Made by a program: the position numbers and the translations under genes. The notes beneath the pieces were generated by a model. The model had not been told where the DNA came from. It worked only from the letters and a program-made list of their open reading frames with translations, and ran no database searches. This document shows positions 1-8,158 of a stretch of DNA of 35,776 nucleotides, piece after piece (position 1 is the first letter of the stretch; each line of letters begins with the position of its first letter). Origin of the DNA: an uncultured Lachnospiraceae bacterium (GTDB taxonomy: Bacteria > Bacillota > Clostridia > Lachnospirales > Lachnospiraceae); contig CAJOKX010000009.1 in the NCBI GenBank assembly GCA_905235415.1, positions 1 through 35,776 of the forward strand, given 5' to 3'.

Positions 1-118
1 CTTCTATAGGAGCTGGGAGAGGCTGCAATGCAACCGAAGCAAAGCGCGGGTAGGCAACGTGTTTTCAGTGTGCCCACAAACTCAAAGCAGAGTTGGCTGT
101 CCTGTGAACTGTAACGTT
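1..118 (-). repeat. Left copy of an imperfect inverted terminal repeat
   Basis: This stretch is non-coding and matches the opposite window end in reverse orientation. Positions 101-118 are an exact reverse complement of 35656-35673 (18 bases). Positions 61-78 match the reverse complement of 35702-35720 apart from one inserted base. A looser match (a GCTTTGC-type block and a TGCAGCC-type block) continues outward to about position 25. No transposase or open reading frame of note lies in it. It is probably one member of a dispersed intergenic repeat family and the reason the contig ends here. That is inference; only the inverted match is seen directly. Confidence 0.7.
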
Positions 119-134
119 GTGCGCAGACGCAAAA

Positions 135-173
135 CAGCCGGAAAGAAGTGCAAAGGCACAGTCTTTCCGGCTG
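135..173 (-). terminator. Rho-independent terminator of the liv operon
   Basis: A 12-bp perfect stem (135-146 with 162-173) encloses a second small stem, GTGC/GCAC, with an AAAG loop. Read on the minus strand it is followed by TTTTGCG, a short U-run. It lies 120 bases past the livF stop and is the only obvious terminator for the leftward liv operon. The stretch between it and the livF stop (174-295) shows nothing further that I can interpret. Confidence 0.65.
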
Positions 174-295
174 CATACGAACGTCATAAGTCTTTCACGT
201 ATAAACGCAGGCAGATCGCAGCCGCGCTCTAAGGAATAGGATGCTGACGCACCGGGCGCGGCGCGGTAAGCCGACGCGTTCTTGAAGGGTTCCGC

Positions 296-1007
296 TTATA
301 CGCCGCCGCCCAGATAAGCCGCTTTGACATTCGGGTCATCGGCGAGGCCGGAGGCGTTTCCTTCCATCGTGATGCTGCCTGTTTCAATCACATATCCGCG
401 GTCTGCGATGTTGAGCGCCATCTTCGCGTTCTGCTCCACCAGCAGTACCGTAACACCGGTCTCATTGACATTCACGATGGTTTTGAAGACTTCCCTGACA
501 AGGATCGGGCTCAGGCCCATGGACGGTTCATCCAGAAGCAGCATCTTCGGTTTGGACATCAGCGCTCTTCCGATGGCGAGCATCTGCTGTTCACCGCCCG
601 ACAGCGTTCCGGCCATCTGGTTTTTCCTCTCCTTCAGTCTGGGAAGCAGCTCGAACACCATATCGTAGTCTGCCTGGATGGCACTTCTTCCGTCCTTGCG
701 CGCGTAGGCGCCCATCTCCAGATTCTCCTGGACCGTCAGTCCGGAAAATACACGCCGTCTCTCGGGGCACTGCGCAAGACCGAGTGAAACGATCTTATAG
801 CCATCCCAGCTTTCCGTCGTACTCGATCGATCCGCTCCTGGGTTTGAGCAGACCGGAGATGGCATGCATGGTGGTCGTCTTCCCGGCTCCGTTTGCCCCG
901 ATCATCGTGACGATCTCGCCCTCGTTCACATGGAAGGAGATCCCTTTGATCGCATGAATGGAACCATAATATACATTCAGATCCTCAACCTTCAGCAGTT
1001 CTCCCAT
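296..1007 (-). pseudogene. livF: livF, branched-chain amino acid ABC transporter ATPase, frameshifted
   Basis: LivF is the second ATPase of the LivFGHMJ importer, working on the cytoplasmic face with LivG. The reading frame is broken. The N-terminal part (start 1007, overlapping the livG stop as TGATG) has the Walker A motif GANGAGKTT and runs in frame to about 811, then hits a stop at 795. The remainder continues in another frame from about 810 to the stop at 296, with the signature SGGEQQ, Walker B MLLLDEP and a normal C-terminus. Joined, the parts give about 237 residues, the usual family length, so only a few residues around a 'GKDIxxWDG'-type stretch are missing. This fits a small deletion of 3n+2 bases. 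The usual PEGR motif also reads PERR here (AGA in place of GGA). It could be a genuine decaying gene or an assembly error; the second lesion favours decay. Confidence 0.85.
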
Positions 1008-1774
1008 CAGTCGTCGTCACCTCCCAGGTATGCAGTGATTACGCGCGGATCATTGCAGACCGTTTCCGGATCGCCGTGCGCGATGGCCCGTCCGTATTCC
1101 AGCACGGTAAGCTCCTCGCAGATTCCCATGACGAATTTCATGTCATGTTCGATCAGAAGAATCGCAATCCCGAAATCATCCCGTACCTTCCGGACTGTCT
1201 CGCGCAGTTCCATGGTCTCATTCGGGTTCATGCCCGCAGCCGGCTCGTCCAGCAGAAGAAGCTTCGGCTCCGAAGCAAGCGCGCGGCAGATCTCCAGCTT
1301 TCTCTGTTCACCGTACGGAAGCTGGGACGCCTTCAGCTGTGCTCTCTGATCAATGCCGAAAACGCGCAGAAGCTCCATCGACCGCTCTTCCATCTGCGCT
1401 TCTTTTTCGCGGTAGGTCCGGTCGCGGAAGATCCCGTGCCACATATTATACTCAACACGGTTGTGCATGCCGACCTTGACGTTGTCCAGAACGGACATAT
1501 CCTGGAACAGCCGGATATTCTGGAATGTCCGCGCGATTCCTTCCTTGCAGATAAACGCGGGATTCTTTCCTGTGATATCCACCCCGTCCAGCCGGATCGT
1601 CCCCTCACCCGGTGCATACATACCGGTGAGCATATTGAATACAGTGGTCTTGCCGGCCCCGTTCGGACCGATCAGCCCGTACAGACGCCGCGGTTCAATC
1701 GAAAGATCCAGACCGGACACAGCCTGCAGTCCTCCGAAGGAGATGCCCAGATTCGTCACTTCCAGAAGTGCCAT
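1007..1774 (-). CDS. livG: LivG, branched-chain amino acid ABC transporter ATPase
   Basis: The first ATPase of the high-affinity Leu/Ile/Val importer, 255 residues, the normal LivG length. It shows Walker A GPNGAGKT (residues 36-43), the Q-loop region around ARTFQNIRLF, the LivG-type signature LPYGEQRKLEI (152-161, in place of LSGGQ), Walker B LLLLDEP (172-178) and the switch His in IEHD (about 210). The ATG follows GGAGGA at good spacing and lies one base after the livM stop, so translation is probably coupled. Its partner ATPase LivF is broken. LivG could possibly act as a homodimer, but that is speculation. The reading frame is intact. Confidence 0.95.
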   Translation of the reverse strand: MALLEVTNLGISFGGLQAVSGLDLSIEPRRLYGLIGPNGAGKTTVFNMLTGMYAPGEGTIRLDGVDITGKNPAFICKEGIARTFQNIRLFQDMSVLDNVKVGMHNRVEYNMWHGIFRDRTYREKEAQMEERSMELLRVFGIDQRAQLKASQLPYGEQRKLEICRALASEPKLLLLDEPAAGMNPNETMELRETVRKVRDDFGIAILLIEHDMKFVMGICEELTVLEYGRAIAHGDPETVCNDPRVITAYLGGDDD

Positions 1775-1775
1775 A

Positions 1776-2834
1776 TCACTGCTCCTCCTTTCCGTCCTGT
1801 TTTCCCGCCGCCTTCGGGCGGATGCGTGCCATCAGTCTCTGTCTCCAGGAAACAAATGCCGGCGCCTGGTTGAACAGCATCATGACGATCAGAACGATCG
1901 AATAGATAAACATGCGGTACTGGGAGAACCCGCGCAGCAGCTCAGGAAGGATCGTGAGAATGATCGCGGCGATCATTCCGCCGAGAATATTCCCCATTCC
2001 GCCCAGGACAACCATAACCAGCACATTGATCGACAGATTGTAATCGAACTTGTCTGCGACAAGGGCCGAATAATTGAGTGCGTACAGCACGCCGGCAAAT
2101 CCGGCGAACACCGCTGCGGATACAAACGCGATCATCTTATAGCGGGTCAGGTCCAGTCCGGCTGCGCGCGCCGCGATCTCATCATCCCGGATGGCTGTGA
2201 TCGCGCGTCCGGCTCTGGAATTCATCAGATTCAGGACAAAGATCAGCGTGATCACGATCAGCACAACGCCGACGCTAAAGTTCGCGAACTTTTTGATCCC
2301 CGTGATTCCCATCGCGCCTTTCATAAGCATCTTCCCGTCCGGCGCCATCCCGAGTGAGAACTGATCCTTCAGGGACATATGGATGCCTTCGGAATCCTTC
2401 CCGATATACAGTGCGCAGAGCACATTCTTCAGGATTTCACCGGATGCCAGCGTAACAATCGCCAGATAGTCGCCGGAAAGGCGAAGAACCGGAACGCCCA
2501 CAATAACGCCCAGGATTCCTGCCGCCAGTCCGCCGATCAGAAATGAGACCGGAACGGACACATAGACCGGAAGCTCCGCTCCCGCGGTCGTATAAAAGAA
2601 GATGCCCGCAAACGCGCCGGCGCTCATGAATGCGGCGTGTCCAAGAGAAAGCTCTCCGAGGAATCCGACAACCAGATTCAGGGAGATCGCCATGATCATA
2701 TAGGCGCATACCGGAATCAGAAGTCCGTTCAGTTTGGAAGACAGATGCCCGCTCACTGTGAGAATCTCAATCACAGCCCAGAATACAGCCACAAAGCCAA
2801 ACGTAGTGAGAGTTGTTTTTGTGGTCTTTTTCAT
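1776..2834 (-). CDS. livM: LivM, branched-chain amino acid ABC transporter permease
   Basis: An inner-membrane permease that pairs with LivH to form the amino acid channel. The protein is about 352 residues, rich in hydrophobic segments. It has the typical early motif SLGHAAFMSAGAFAG and a cytoplasmic EAA-like loop, GRAITAIRDDEIAARAAG, that contacts the ATPases. I chose the ATG at 2834, preceded by AAAGGAAAA; an upstream in-frame GTG at 2861 would add nine residues but has no ribosome site at a sensible distance. It sits between livH and livG in the standard liv order. The C-terminus is charged, with no sign of damage. Confidence 0.93.
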   Translation of the reverse strand: MKKTTKTTLTTFGFVAVFWAVIEILTVSGHLSSKLNGLLIPVCAYMIMAISLNLVVGFLGELSLGHAAFMSAGAFAGIFFYTTAGAELPVYVSVPVSFLIGGLAAGILGVIVGVPVLRLSGDYLAIVTLASGEILKNVLCALYIGKDSEGIHMSLKDQFSLGMAPDGKMLMKGAMGITGIKKFANFSVGVVLIVITLIFVLNLMNSRAGRAITAIRDDEIAARAAGLDLTRYKMIAFVSAAVFAGFAGVLYALNYSALVADKFDYNLSINVLVMVVLGGMGNILGGMIAAIILTILPELLRGFSQYRMFIYSIVLIVMMLFNQAPAFVSWRQRLMARIRPKAAGKQDGKEEQ

Positions 2835-2862
2835 TTTTCCTTTTTTCTCCACAATCTTCACC

Positions 2863-3744
2863 TCACACTTTCACGGTTGTCTTCTTTCCAAGAAGGCCGG
2901 TCGGTTTGACAAGCAGCACGATAATCAATACCAGGAACACGATTGCGTCCGCAAGCTGCGTTGAGATATATGCCTTGGAAAGGTTTTCGATCACGCCCAG
3001 AAGGATGCCTCCGATGAATGCGCCCGGAAGGGATCCGATCCCGCCGAACACAGCTGCAACGAATGCCTTGATGCCGGGCATGGCGCCGGTGGTCGGCGTC
3101 AACGTCGGATAAGAACTCAGGAGCAGGGCTCCCGCGATGGCAGCCAGCGCGGAACCGATCGCAAACGTCATGGAGATCACGCCGTTTACATTGATTCCCA
3201 TCAAAAGCGCAGCGCCGCGGTCTTCAGAGACTGCCTGCATGGCGCGGCCAGGTTTTGTCTTTTTGACAAACAGCATCAGGGCGATCATGATCACGACGCT
3301 CACGAGAATCGTAACGATGGTCTCCCCGGAGATCTGCAGATTGCCGTCGAACAGTGTTACACCGTCGAAAGACACGATGGAAGTAAAGGACTTCGGATCG
3401 GACTTCCATAACAGCATGGCACTGTTCTGCAGAAAATAGCTGACGCCGATGGCGGTAATCAGAACCGCAAGCTTCGGCGCACCGCGAAGCGGTTTGTACG
3501 CGATTTTTTCGATCGTGATGCCCAGAAGCGTGCAGACGCACATGGCGAACAGCACAGCGAGAACAGGAGGCACCTGGTTCTTGCAGAATGTGAAGAATAC
3601 CATATAGCCTCCGACCATGATGACGTCGCCGTGCGCAAAGTTCAGCATCTTGGCGATACCGTACACCATCGTATATCCCAATGCAATCAGCGCATACACA
3701 CTACCAAGTGATATGCCTCTTACAAGATACGACAAAAACTGCAT
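2863..3744 (-). CDS. livH: LivH, branched-chain amino acid ABC transporter permease
   Basis: A membrane permease of the LivHMGF importer, 293 residues from the ATG at 3744, which follows AAGGGAG at eight bases. The frame is open further upstream but has no ribosome site there. The family motif LNFAHGD is at residues 34-40, and the EAA-type loop GRAMQAVSEDRGAALLMG is at about 167-184. There are about eight hydrophobic segments. It lies downstream of livJ across a 155-base gap holding two hairpins, so it is probably expressed at a lower level than livJ by partial read-through. Confidence 0.94.
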   Translation of the reverse strand: MQFLSYLVRGISLGSVYALIALGYTMVYGIAKMLNFAHGDVIMVGGYMVFFTFCKNQVPPVLAVLFAMCVCTLLGITIEKIAYKPLRGAPKLAVLITAIGVSYFLQNSAMLLWKSDPKSFTSIVSFDGVTLFDGNLQISGETIVTILVSVVIMIALMLFVKKTKPGRAMQAVSEDRGAALLMGINVNGVISMTFAIGSALAAIAGALLLSSYPTLTPTTGAMPGIKAFVAAVFGGIGSLPGAFIGGILLGVIENLSKAYISTQLADAIVFLVLIIVLLVKPTGLLGKKTTVKV

Positions 3745-3798
3745 ATTCTTAGCTCCCTTGCAAAGCAGGACGCTGTCGCCTGCTTCGCGCACTGAGAA

Positions 3799-3818
3799 AG
3801 GGGCTGAATGCAGCCCCT
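3799..3818 (-). terminator. Second hairpin of the livJ-livH gap
   Basis: An 8-bp stem (GGGGCTG paired with CAGCCCC plus one A-T) with a 4-base loop, followed on the minus strand by TTTCTC. It is the more distal of two hairpins in the livJ-livH gap. The short U-run suggests an incomplete terminator that lets some transcription pass into livHMGF. Confidence 0.5.
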
Positions 3819-3835
3819 CTCTTTGTCTGTTTCAT

Positions 3836-3864
3836 CCGGGCAGCCTGCCACGCAGGCTGTCCGG
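3836..3864 (-). terminator. GC-rich hairpin just after livJ
   Basis: A stem of CAGCCTGC/GCAGGCTG extended by CCGG/CCGG across one mismatch, with a 3-base loop. It lies 36 bases past the livJ stop and has no U-run (minus strand continues ATGAAAC). It fits a 3' stabilising hairpin for the livJ message, as is usual for the abundant binding-protein gene of an ABC importer. Confidence 0.5.
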
Positions 3865-3899
3865 AGATTGTGTCCGGGTTTCAATACTGTCTTATGGAA

Positions 3900-5042
3900 T
3901 CAGTCCATCGGCTGATATTCACCGTTCTCTATGATCAAGCCGTGCGGAGCCTTGGAAACGGCGCCGCTTGCATCCCATGTCATATCCGAGCCGGTCAGTC
4001 CGTCATAGGAGAAGTCGTCAGAAGTCATCACTTCCTTCAGAGCCTCACAGATATCGGACGGGGACATATCTTCCGTAACGCCGGCTTCGGTGCAGGCCTT
4101 GTACAGAGCCTTGACAACATCATATCCGTCAGCGGCGAACTGGTTCGGGATATCTCCGCCGGTCTTGTCCGCATACGCTTTTACGAAAGCAACCGTCGCG
4201 TCATCCGTAGCCGTCGCAACGAACGGGGTCAGAAGCATAACGCCCTCTGCCAGGGAAGTGTCGAAGCCTTCCAGAGACAGGATGCCGTCCATGCCGTCAA
4301 CGCCGAAGAACTTGACGTCATAATTCATATCGTCAGCCGCCTTCAGGATCTGGCTTGCCGGTGTATAGTAGATCGGCAGGAAGATCAGATCCGCGCCGCC
4401 GTCCTTGCAGGCCTGTACCTGGGTAGTCAGGTCGGTGGAGTTATCATCCGTGAACGCCTGGGGATCCAGGACATCGAGTCCGACTTCCGCAGCCTCTGCC
4501 AGGAAGTTGCTCAGGATACCGGTTGAATACGGATCAGAGGAATTGTAGATCACGCCGATCTTCGTTCCAAGCTCCTGGTTGGAGATATAATCAGCGGAAG
4601 CGATTCCCTGGTTGGGGTCTGTGAAGCAGACCTGGAAAATGTTGTCGCCGGTGTCGATGACATCCTGGGAAGATGCCGACGGGGTCAGGAGAAGCATATT
4701 ATCGCTGACTGCCTCTGCGCCGACTGCCAGGCACGGGTTGGTGGTGACGGTTCCGCCGAGAATCTGCATGCCCCAGTCTTTCAGATGGTTGTATGCATTG
4801 ACAGAAACCTCCGGATCATGCTGGTCATCCTCGAACTCCAGCTCGAACTGAATATCGCCGCCCTCGGCATTGACCTCTTCAACAGCGATTTCCATTGCAT
4901 TCTTAACATTGGATCCATAGATTGCGGCCGGGCCCGTGGTCGGTCCGATGCCGCCGATCTTAATCGTCTCAGCTGCGCATGCACTCATCACAAAGCTTGC
5001 AGCCAGAGCGCCCGTAAGGACCACTGAAAGAACCTTCTTCAT
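3900..5042 (-). CDS. livJ: LivJ/LivK-type branched-chain amino acid binding protein
   Basis: The extracellular substrate-binding protein that delivers Leu/Ile/Val (or a related amino acid) to LivHM. It has 380 residues from the ATG at 5042, placed seven bases after GGAGGA. The N-terminus is a typical export signal (MKKVLSVV followed by a hydrophobic stretch). Cys22 lies in MSAC, an imperfect lipobox, so lipid anchoring is likely but not certain. The mature part opens with IKIGGIGPTTGPAAIYG, the hallmark of type I periplasmic binding proteins. It is the first gene of the operon, with a good promoter upstream and hairpins downstream. The exact ligand cannot be read from the sequence. Confidence 0.93.
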   Translation of the reverse strand: MKKVLSVVLTGALAASFVMSACAAETIKIGGIGPTTGPAAIYGSNVKNAMEIAVEEVNAEGGDIQFELEFEDDQHDPEVSVNAYNHLKDWGMQILGGTVTTNPCLAVGAEAVSDNMLLLTPSASSQDVIDTGDNIFQVCFTDPNQGIASADYISNQELGTKIGVIYNSSDPYSTGILSNFLAEAAEVGLDVLDPQAFTDDNSTDLTTQVQACKDGGADLIFLPIYYTPASQILKAADDMNYDVKFFGVDGMDGILSLEGFDTSLAEGVMLLTPFVATATDDATVAFVKAYADKTGGDIPNQFAADGYDVVKALYKACTEAGVTEDMSPSDICEALKEVMTSDDFSYDGLTGSDMTWDASGAVSKAPHGLIIENGEYQPMD

Positions 5043-5087
5043 AAATCTTCCTCCTTGCATGTTGGAAATATAGTTGCTAATGAAACG

Positions 5088-5116
5088 ATTCTAACATTAA
5101 AATTTGCAGATATCAA
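5088..5116 (-). promoter_or_regulatory. Sigma-A-type promoter of the liv operon
   Basis: Minus-strand -35 TTGATA (5111-5116) and -10 TAGAAT (5088-5093) with exactly 17 bases between. Transcription should start near 5081, giving a leader of about 40 bases to livJ. That is too short for a T-box or riboswitch. Confidence 0.75.
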
Positions 5117-5136
5117 TCTGGCATGTTCGTTTTGAC

Positions 5137-5155
5137 CGAAAATCATTCGAAAATC
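5137..5155 (-). promoter_or_regulatory. Paired 8-mer upstream of the liv promoter, possible regulator site
   Basis: The 8-mer CGAAAATC (+ strand) occurs twice, at 5137-5144 and 5148-5155, an 11-base period, centred about 65 bases before the predicted livJ start point. On the minus strand it reads GATTTTCG twice. It partly resembles half of the CodY consensus (AATTTTC) but is a direct, not inverted, repeat. An activator site is possible; the identity is unknown. Confidence 0.35.
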
Positions 5156-5199
5156 GGGCTGATTTACCAAACATTTTCTTCAATACAAAAGCAAAACAA

Positions 5200-5227
5200 A
5201 AGCTGCCGGACAAAACGCCGGCAGCTT
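5200..5227 (-). terminator. Terminator after the DUF6465-type gene
   Basis: A 10-bp perfect stem AAGCTGCCGG/CCGGCAGCTT with an 8-base loop. On the minus strand it is followed by TTTGTTTTGCTTTTG. This is a strong intrinsic terminator 42 bases past the stop of the 5269-5808 gene, separating it from the liv promoter. Confidence 0.85.
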
Positions 5228-5268
5228 CTTCCGTTTGGACTATTCAAATATCAGGTGCGGATCTTCAA

Positions 5269-5808
5269 TCAGAAGAATACGCGTCCGGTCTGCGTACCGT
5301 TGATCACATAGTAAGCGCAGTTCTCTTCCGGCTTGAGATACAGATTGATGGACTTGATGTCAGAAGCTTTGTTTCCAAGCTCATTGGTCCAGATCGTCTT
5401 GACCTGTTCAAAGAGATCTTCCGTCGGGATATCCTTGCCGAGATACTGAAGGGCAACCGTGGTCTGGATCTCAGCTTTCTTCGCAGCCGTCTTCTTTACG
5501 GTCGTCTTCTTTGCAGCGGTGGTGGTCTTCTTCACAGTCTTCTCTACCTTTGCCGCAGCCTTCTTGGTCTCCTTCTCGACAGCAGCTGCTGCCTTCCTGG
5601 TTTCCTTCTCGACAGCTGCAGCTGCCTTCTTGGTTTCCTTCTCAACAGCTGCAGCTGCCTTCTTGGTTTCAGTCTCAGCCTTCTGAGCGGTCTTCTTCGC
5701 GGTTGCAGGAGCCTTCTTTGCAGTCTTCGCTGTGGTATCGGCTGCCTTCTTTACAGGTACCTTGACTTCTTCTTTGACTGTCTCCACAGTCTTCTTTGTA
5801 TCAGCCAT
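5269..5808 (-). CDS. Lys/Ala-rich DUF6465-type protein
   Basis: 179 residues; the ATG at 5808 follows GGAGGAATCATA. Residues 1-112 are low-complexity, very rich in Lys, Ala, Thr and Glu, with an 11-residue repeat of the type KKAAAAVEKET at about 49-81. They are probably a long charged helix or a disordered arm. The C-terminal domain (about 113-179, from IQTTVALQYLGKD to TGRVFF) looks folded and matches my memory of the DUF6465 family of Lachnospiraceae; that assignment is from memory, not a search. There is no signal peptide, so it is presumably cytoplasmic. The Lys/Ala arm resembles histone H1-like proteins, so nucleic acid binding is possible, though the Glu content makes it less basic than true H1 tails. 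It is monocistronic, with its own promoter and strong terminator, suggesting high expression. Confidence 0.85.
   Translation of the reverse strand: MADTKKTVETVKEEVKVPVKKAADTTAKTAKKAPATAKKTAQKAETETKKAAAAVEKETKKAAAAVEKETRKAAAAVEKETKKAAAKVEKTVKKTTTAAKKTTVKKTAAKKAEIQTTVALQYLGKDIPTEDLFEQVKTIWTNELGNKASDIKSINLYLKPEENCAYYVINGTQTGRVFF
5539..5664 (-). repeat. 33-bp in-frame tandem repeat in the DUF6465-type gene
   Basis: About three near-identical 33-base units encode the 11-residue period KKAAAAVEKET and its degenerate continuation. Because the unit is a multiple of three, copy-number change would alter only arm length. Confidence 0.7.
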
Positions 5809-5872
5809 TATGATTCCTCCTCTATATTCCAGTTCCTTATACAATCTATTAATGAATAAATTACAATTTGGA

Positions 5873-5901
5873 ATCATACCGTATCATACATATTATTACA
5901 A
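5873..5901 (-). promoter_or_regulatory. Promoter of the DUF6465-type gene
   Basis: Minus-strand TTGTAA (5896-5901) and TATGAT (5873-5878) with a 17-base spacer, about 65 bases before the start codon. A second, weaker pair lies closer to the gene (TTGTAA and TATAAG, 19 apart). Confidence 0.65.
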
Positions 5902-5996
5902 CCCTTGCCGCTTAAAATAGGCATAATTGCAGGGTTTTTGGCGAAAACGTATTCATTTTTGACTATTTTATCCAATCGAAATGAATCGATGGTTCT

Positions 5997-8081
5997 TCAA
6001 AGTACATCATGATTCCCGCCGGAAGTCTCCAATACCTTCATCTGATGTGCAATTCGTCTGCCTTCCGGAGAGGTCAGATCTTTGTCTTTTTTCAAAAAAT
6101 CGCCTGCGGCCTCCCCTGCAAGCTGCAGAATGGGCGCATCTGCGTATATATCGGCCAGCCTGAACGCAAGCGCGCCGCTCTGCCTGACCCCGAACAGCTC
6201 TCCTGGGCCGCGCAGCTCCAGATCTTTTTTCGCGATCTCAAACCCGTCATTGGTGGTCTCTAAAATCTCCAGCCTGCTGCGGATCTCATCACTTTGGGCT
6301 TTATACATGAAGATACAGTACGACTGCGCATCCCCGCGCCCCACTCTCCCCCGCAGCTGATGCAGCTGCGCAAGGCCGAACCGTTCGGCGTTTTCTACCA
6401 TCATGACCGTCGCGTTCGGGACATTGACGCCCACTTCAACCACCGTCGTCGAGATGAGCACATCGATCTGCCCGGAGGAAAACTGCTCCATCACAGACTG
6501 TTTCTCCTGACTCTTCATCCGCCCGTGCAGGCATCCAACCGTGATCTCCTGCCCCATATCTGAAAAGGACTTTCTGAGCGTCTGTGCGTAATCCGTTACA
6601 TTTTCCGCTTCGATTTCTTCCGACTCTTCCACCATCGGGCAGATCACATACGACTGATGTCCTTCCCGTACCTGGGATGCGATAAACCGGACTGCCTTCG
6701 GCCGCCAGGATGCATCCACAACCGTGTTCTTTACGCGCAGCCGGCTTGCCGGCATCTCGTCAATCACGGATACATCCAGATCCCCGTACAGAATGACGGC
6801 CAGGGTCCTCGGAATCGGCGTGGCGCTCATCACGATCGTATGCGGAAGGAGTCCCTTCTTCTCCAGCGCCTCTCTCTGGCTGACGCCGAACCTGTGCTGC
6901 TCGTCTGTGATGACCAGGGCCAGACGGCTGTAAGAGACCTTTTCCGTGATCAGTGCATGCGTTCCGATAATGACACGCGCGCTCCCGTCTTCGATCTTTT
7001 TATATGCAGCCTTCTTTTCGGACGCTTTCAGAGAACCGGTCAGAAGAACCGCTTCGCAGTCGATCTGTGCCTGCGAAACCAGCTTCTGAAACGCTTCATA
7101 ATGCTGTCTGGCCAGGACCTCCGTCGGGACCATCAGGGCGCCCTGCATTCCGTTTGCGGCGCACTGCACCAGCGCCAGAAAAGCGATGATCGTCTTGCCG
7201 CAGCCGACGTCTCCCTGAATCAGGCGCGCCATCACATGATCGGACGCCATATCGCGGGACACTTCCTCAAAGCAGCGTATCTGCGCACCGGTCAGCGTAT
7301 ACGGAAGAGCGTCCAGGATCTGCCGGGTCTGCCCTGAAGGAGGAAGGCTGCACGCACTTTTCTTCTGTTCTCTGGAATCACGCATCCTCCTGAGCATCAG
7401 GATAAAAAAGAAAAACTCTTCAAAGACAAGCCTGCGTCTTGCGCACAGAAGCTTCTGCTCTTCTTCAGGGAAATGAATCCACCGGACTGCATCCTTTCTC
7501 GAGGGCAGGTCATACCGGCCGAGCATCTCCTGCGGGAGGTACTCTTCTGACAGGTCGAGCGCGTCCGCTCCGTAGAAGGTCTCCTTCAGCGCACGGCGCA
7601 GCGCATTCTCCGTCAGTCCGCGCACCAGCGGATAGACAGGCTGGTAGGTCTTTTTGAGCTGTTCGTATTCAAACAGGTCATAGACTTTGGGCTGCTGCAG
7701 ACAGATCCCCCTGCCCTTCGCCTTCAGATATCCGCGGAATACATAGACCGCGCCCGGCTGTATCTGGCCTCTGATATAGGGCATGTTGTACCAGACAACG
7801 TCCAGGTAGACGCCCCCTGAGAGAATCTTCCCGGTCGCGATCCGGATGGATTTCAGATACCGCACGCTGAGCGCTCGCTCGATCTTCCCCTCAACGGCCA
7901 CAAGCCTGCCGTCGTCAAAAGCCGTCAGCCCGCCTGCAGGAACCGGATCTTCACAGACATCGTAGGTCCGCGGGTAATACGTGATCAGGTCATAAATGGT
8001 ATCAATTCCCGCATGATGAAAATGAACGGCGCTCTTCTCGCCGATTCCTTTGACTGCGGTAATGGGGGATGATTCATACAT
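5997..8081 (-). CDS. recG: RecG, ATP-dependent DNA helicase
   Basis: A branched-DNA helicase that remodels stalled forks and junctions. It has 694 residues, full length for RecG. An N-terminal wedge/OB domain (about 1-250) precedes the helicase core. Walker A GDVGCGKT is at residues 290-297, the DEQH box at 393-396, followed by MSATPIPRTL. Motif VI is in QLRGRVGRG, and the C-terminus carries the RecG-type ELRGPGELFG segment. The ATG at 8081 follows AGGAG at eight bases. In many Firmicutes recG follows fakA directly; here glgCD, gltA and a phosphatase-fold gene lie between. No clear terminator follows it, though an AT-rich gap of 188 bases does. Confidence 0.97.
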   Translation of the reverse strand: MYESSPITAVKGIGEKSAVHFHHAGIDTIYDLITYYPRTYDVCEDPVPAGGLTAFDDGRLVAVEGKIERALSVRYLKSIRIATGKILSGGVYLDVVWYNMPYIRGQIQPGAVYVFRGYLKAKGRGICLQQPKVYDLFEYEQLKKTYQPVYPLVRGLTENALRRALKETFYGADALDLSEEYLPQEMLGRYDLPSRKDAVRWIHFPEEEQKLLCARRRLVFEEFFFFILMLRRMRDSREQKKSACSLPPSGQTRQILDALPYTLTGAQIRCFEEVSRDMASDHVMARLIQGDVGCGKTIIAFLALVQCAANGMQGALMVPTEVLARQHYEAFQKLVSQAQIDCEAVLLTGSLKASEKKAAYKKIEDGSARVIIGTHALITEKVSYSRLALVITDEQHRFGVSQREALEKKGLLPHTIVMSATPIPRTLAVILYGDLDVSVIDEMPASRLRVKNTVVDASWRPKAVRFIASQVREGHQSYVICPMVEESEEIEAENVTDYAQTLRKSFSDMGQEITVGCLHGRMKSQEKQSVMEQFSSGQIDVLISTTVVEVGVNVPNATVMMVENAERFGLAQLHQLRGRVGRGDAQSYCIFMYKAQSDEIRSRLEILETTNDGFEIAKKDLELRGPGELFGVRQSGALAFRLADIYADAPILQLAGEAAGDFLKKDKDLTSPEGRRIAHQMKVLETSGGNHDVL

Positions 8082-8158
8082 ACTCAGCGCTCCTGCATCC
8101 TAAGAAGATTCCTGCCCTTCTGCGCGGCAGGCGAAACATGTATTCATACTATAACAAA

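Noticed and set aside
780-830. Programmed frameshift in livF
   Set aside because: No slippery run or stimulating hairpin is seen at the break, and a few residues are missing rather than one base shifted; a small deletion or sequence error fits better.
5043-5268. Possible T-box or riboswitch before the liv operon
   Set aside because: The predicted leader is only about 40 bases and has no T-box or specifier-like structure.
5881-5996. Possible recG terminator in the gap after its stop
   Set aside because: The AACCCTGC/GCAAGGGTT pairing has a large loop, a bulge and no U-run, so it is not a convincing terminator.
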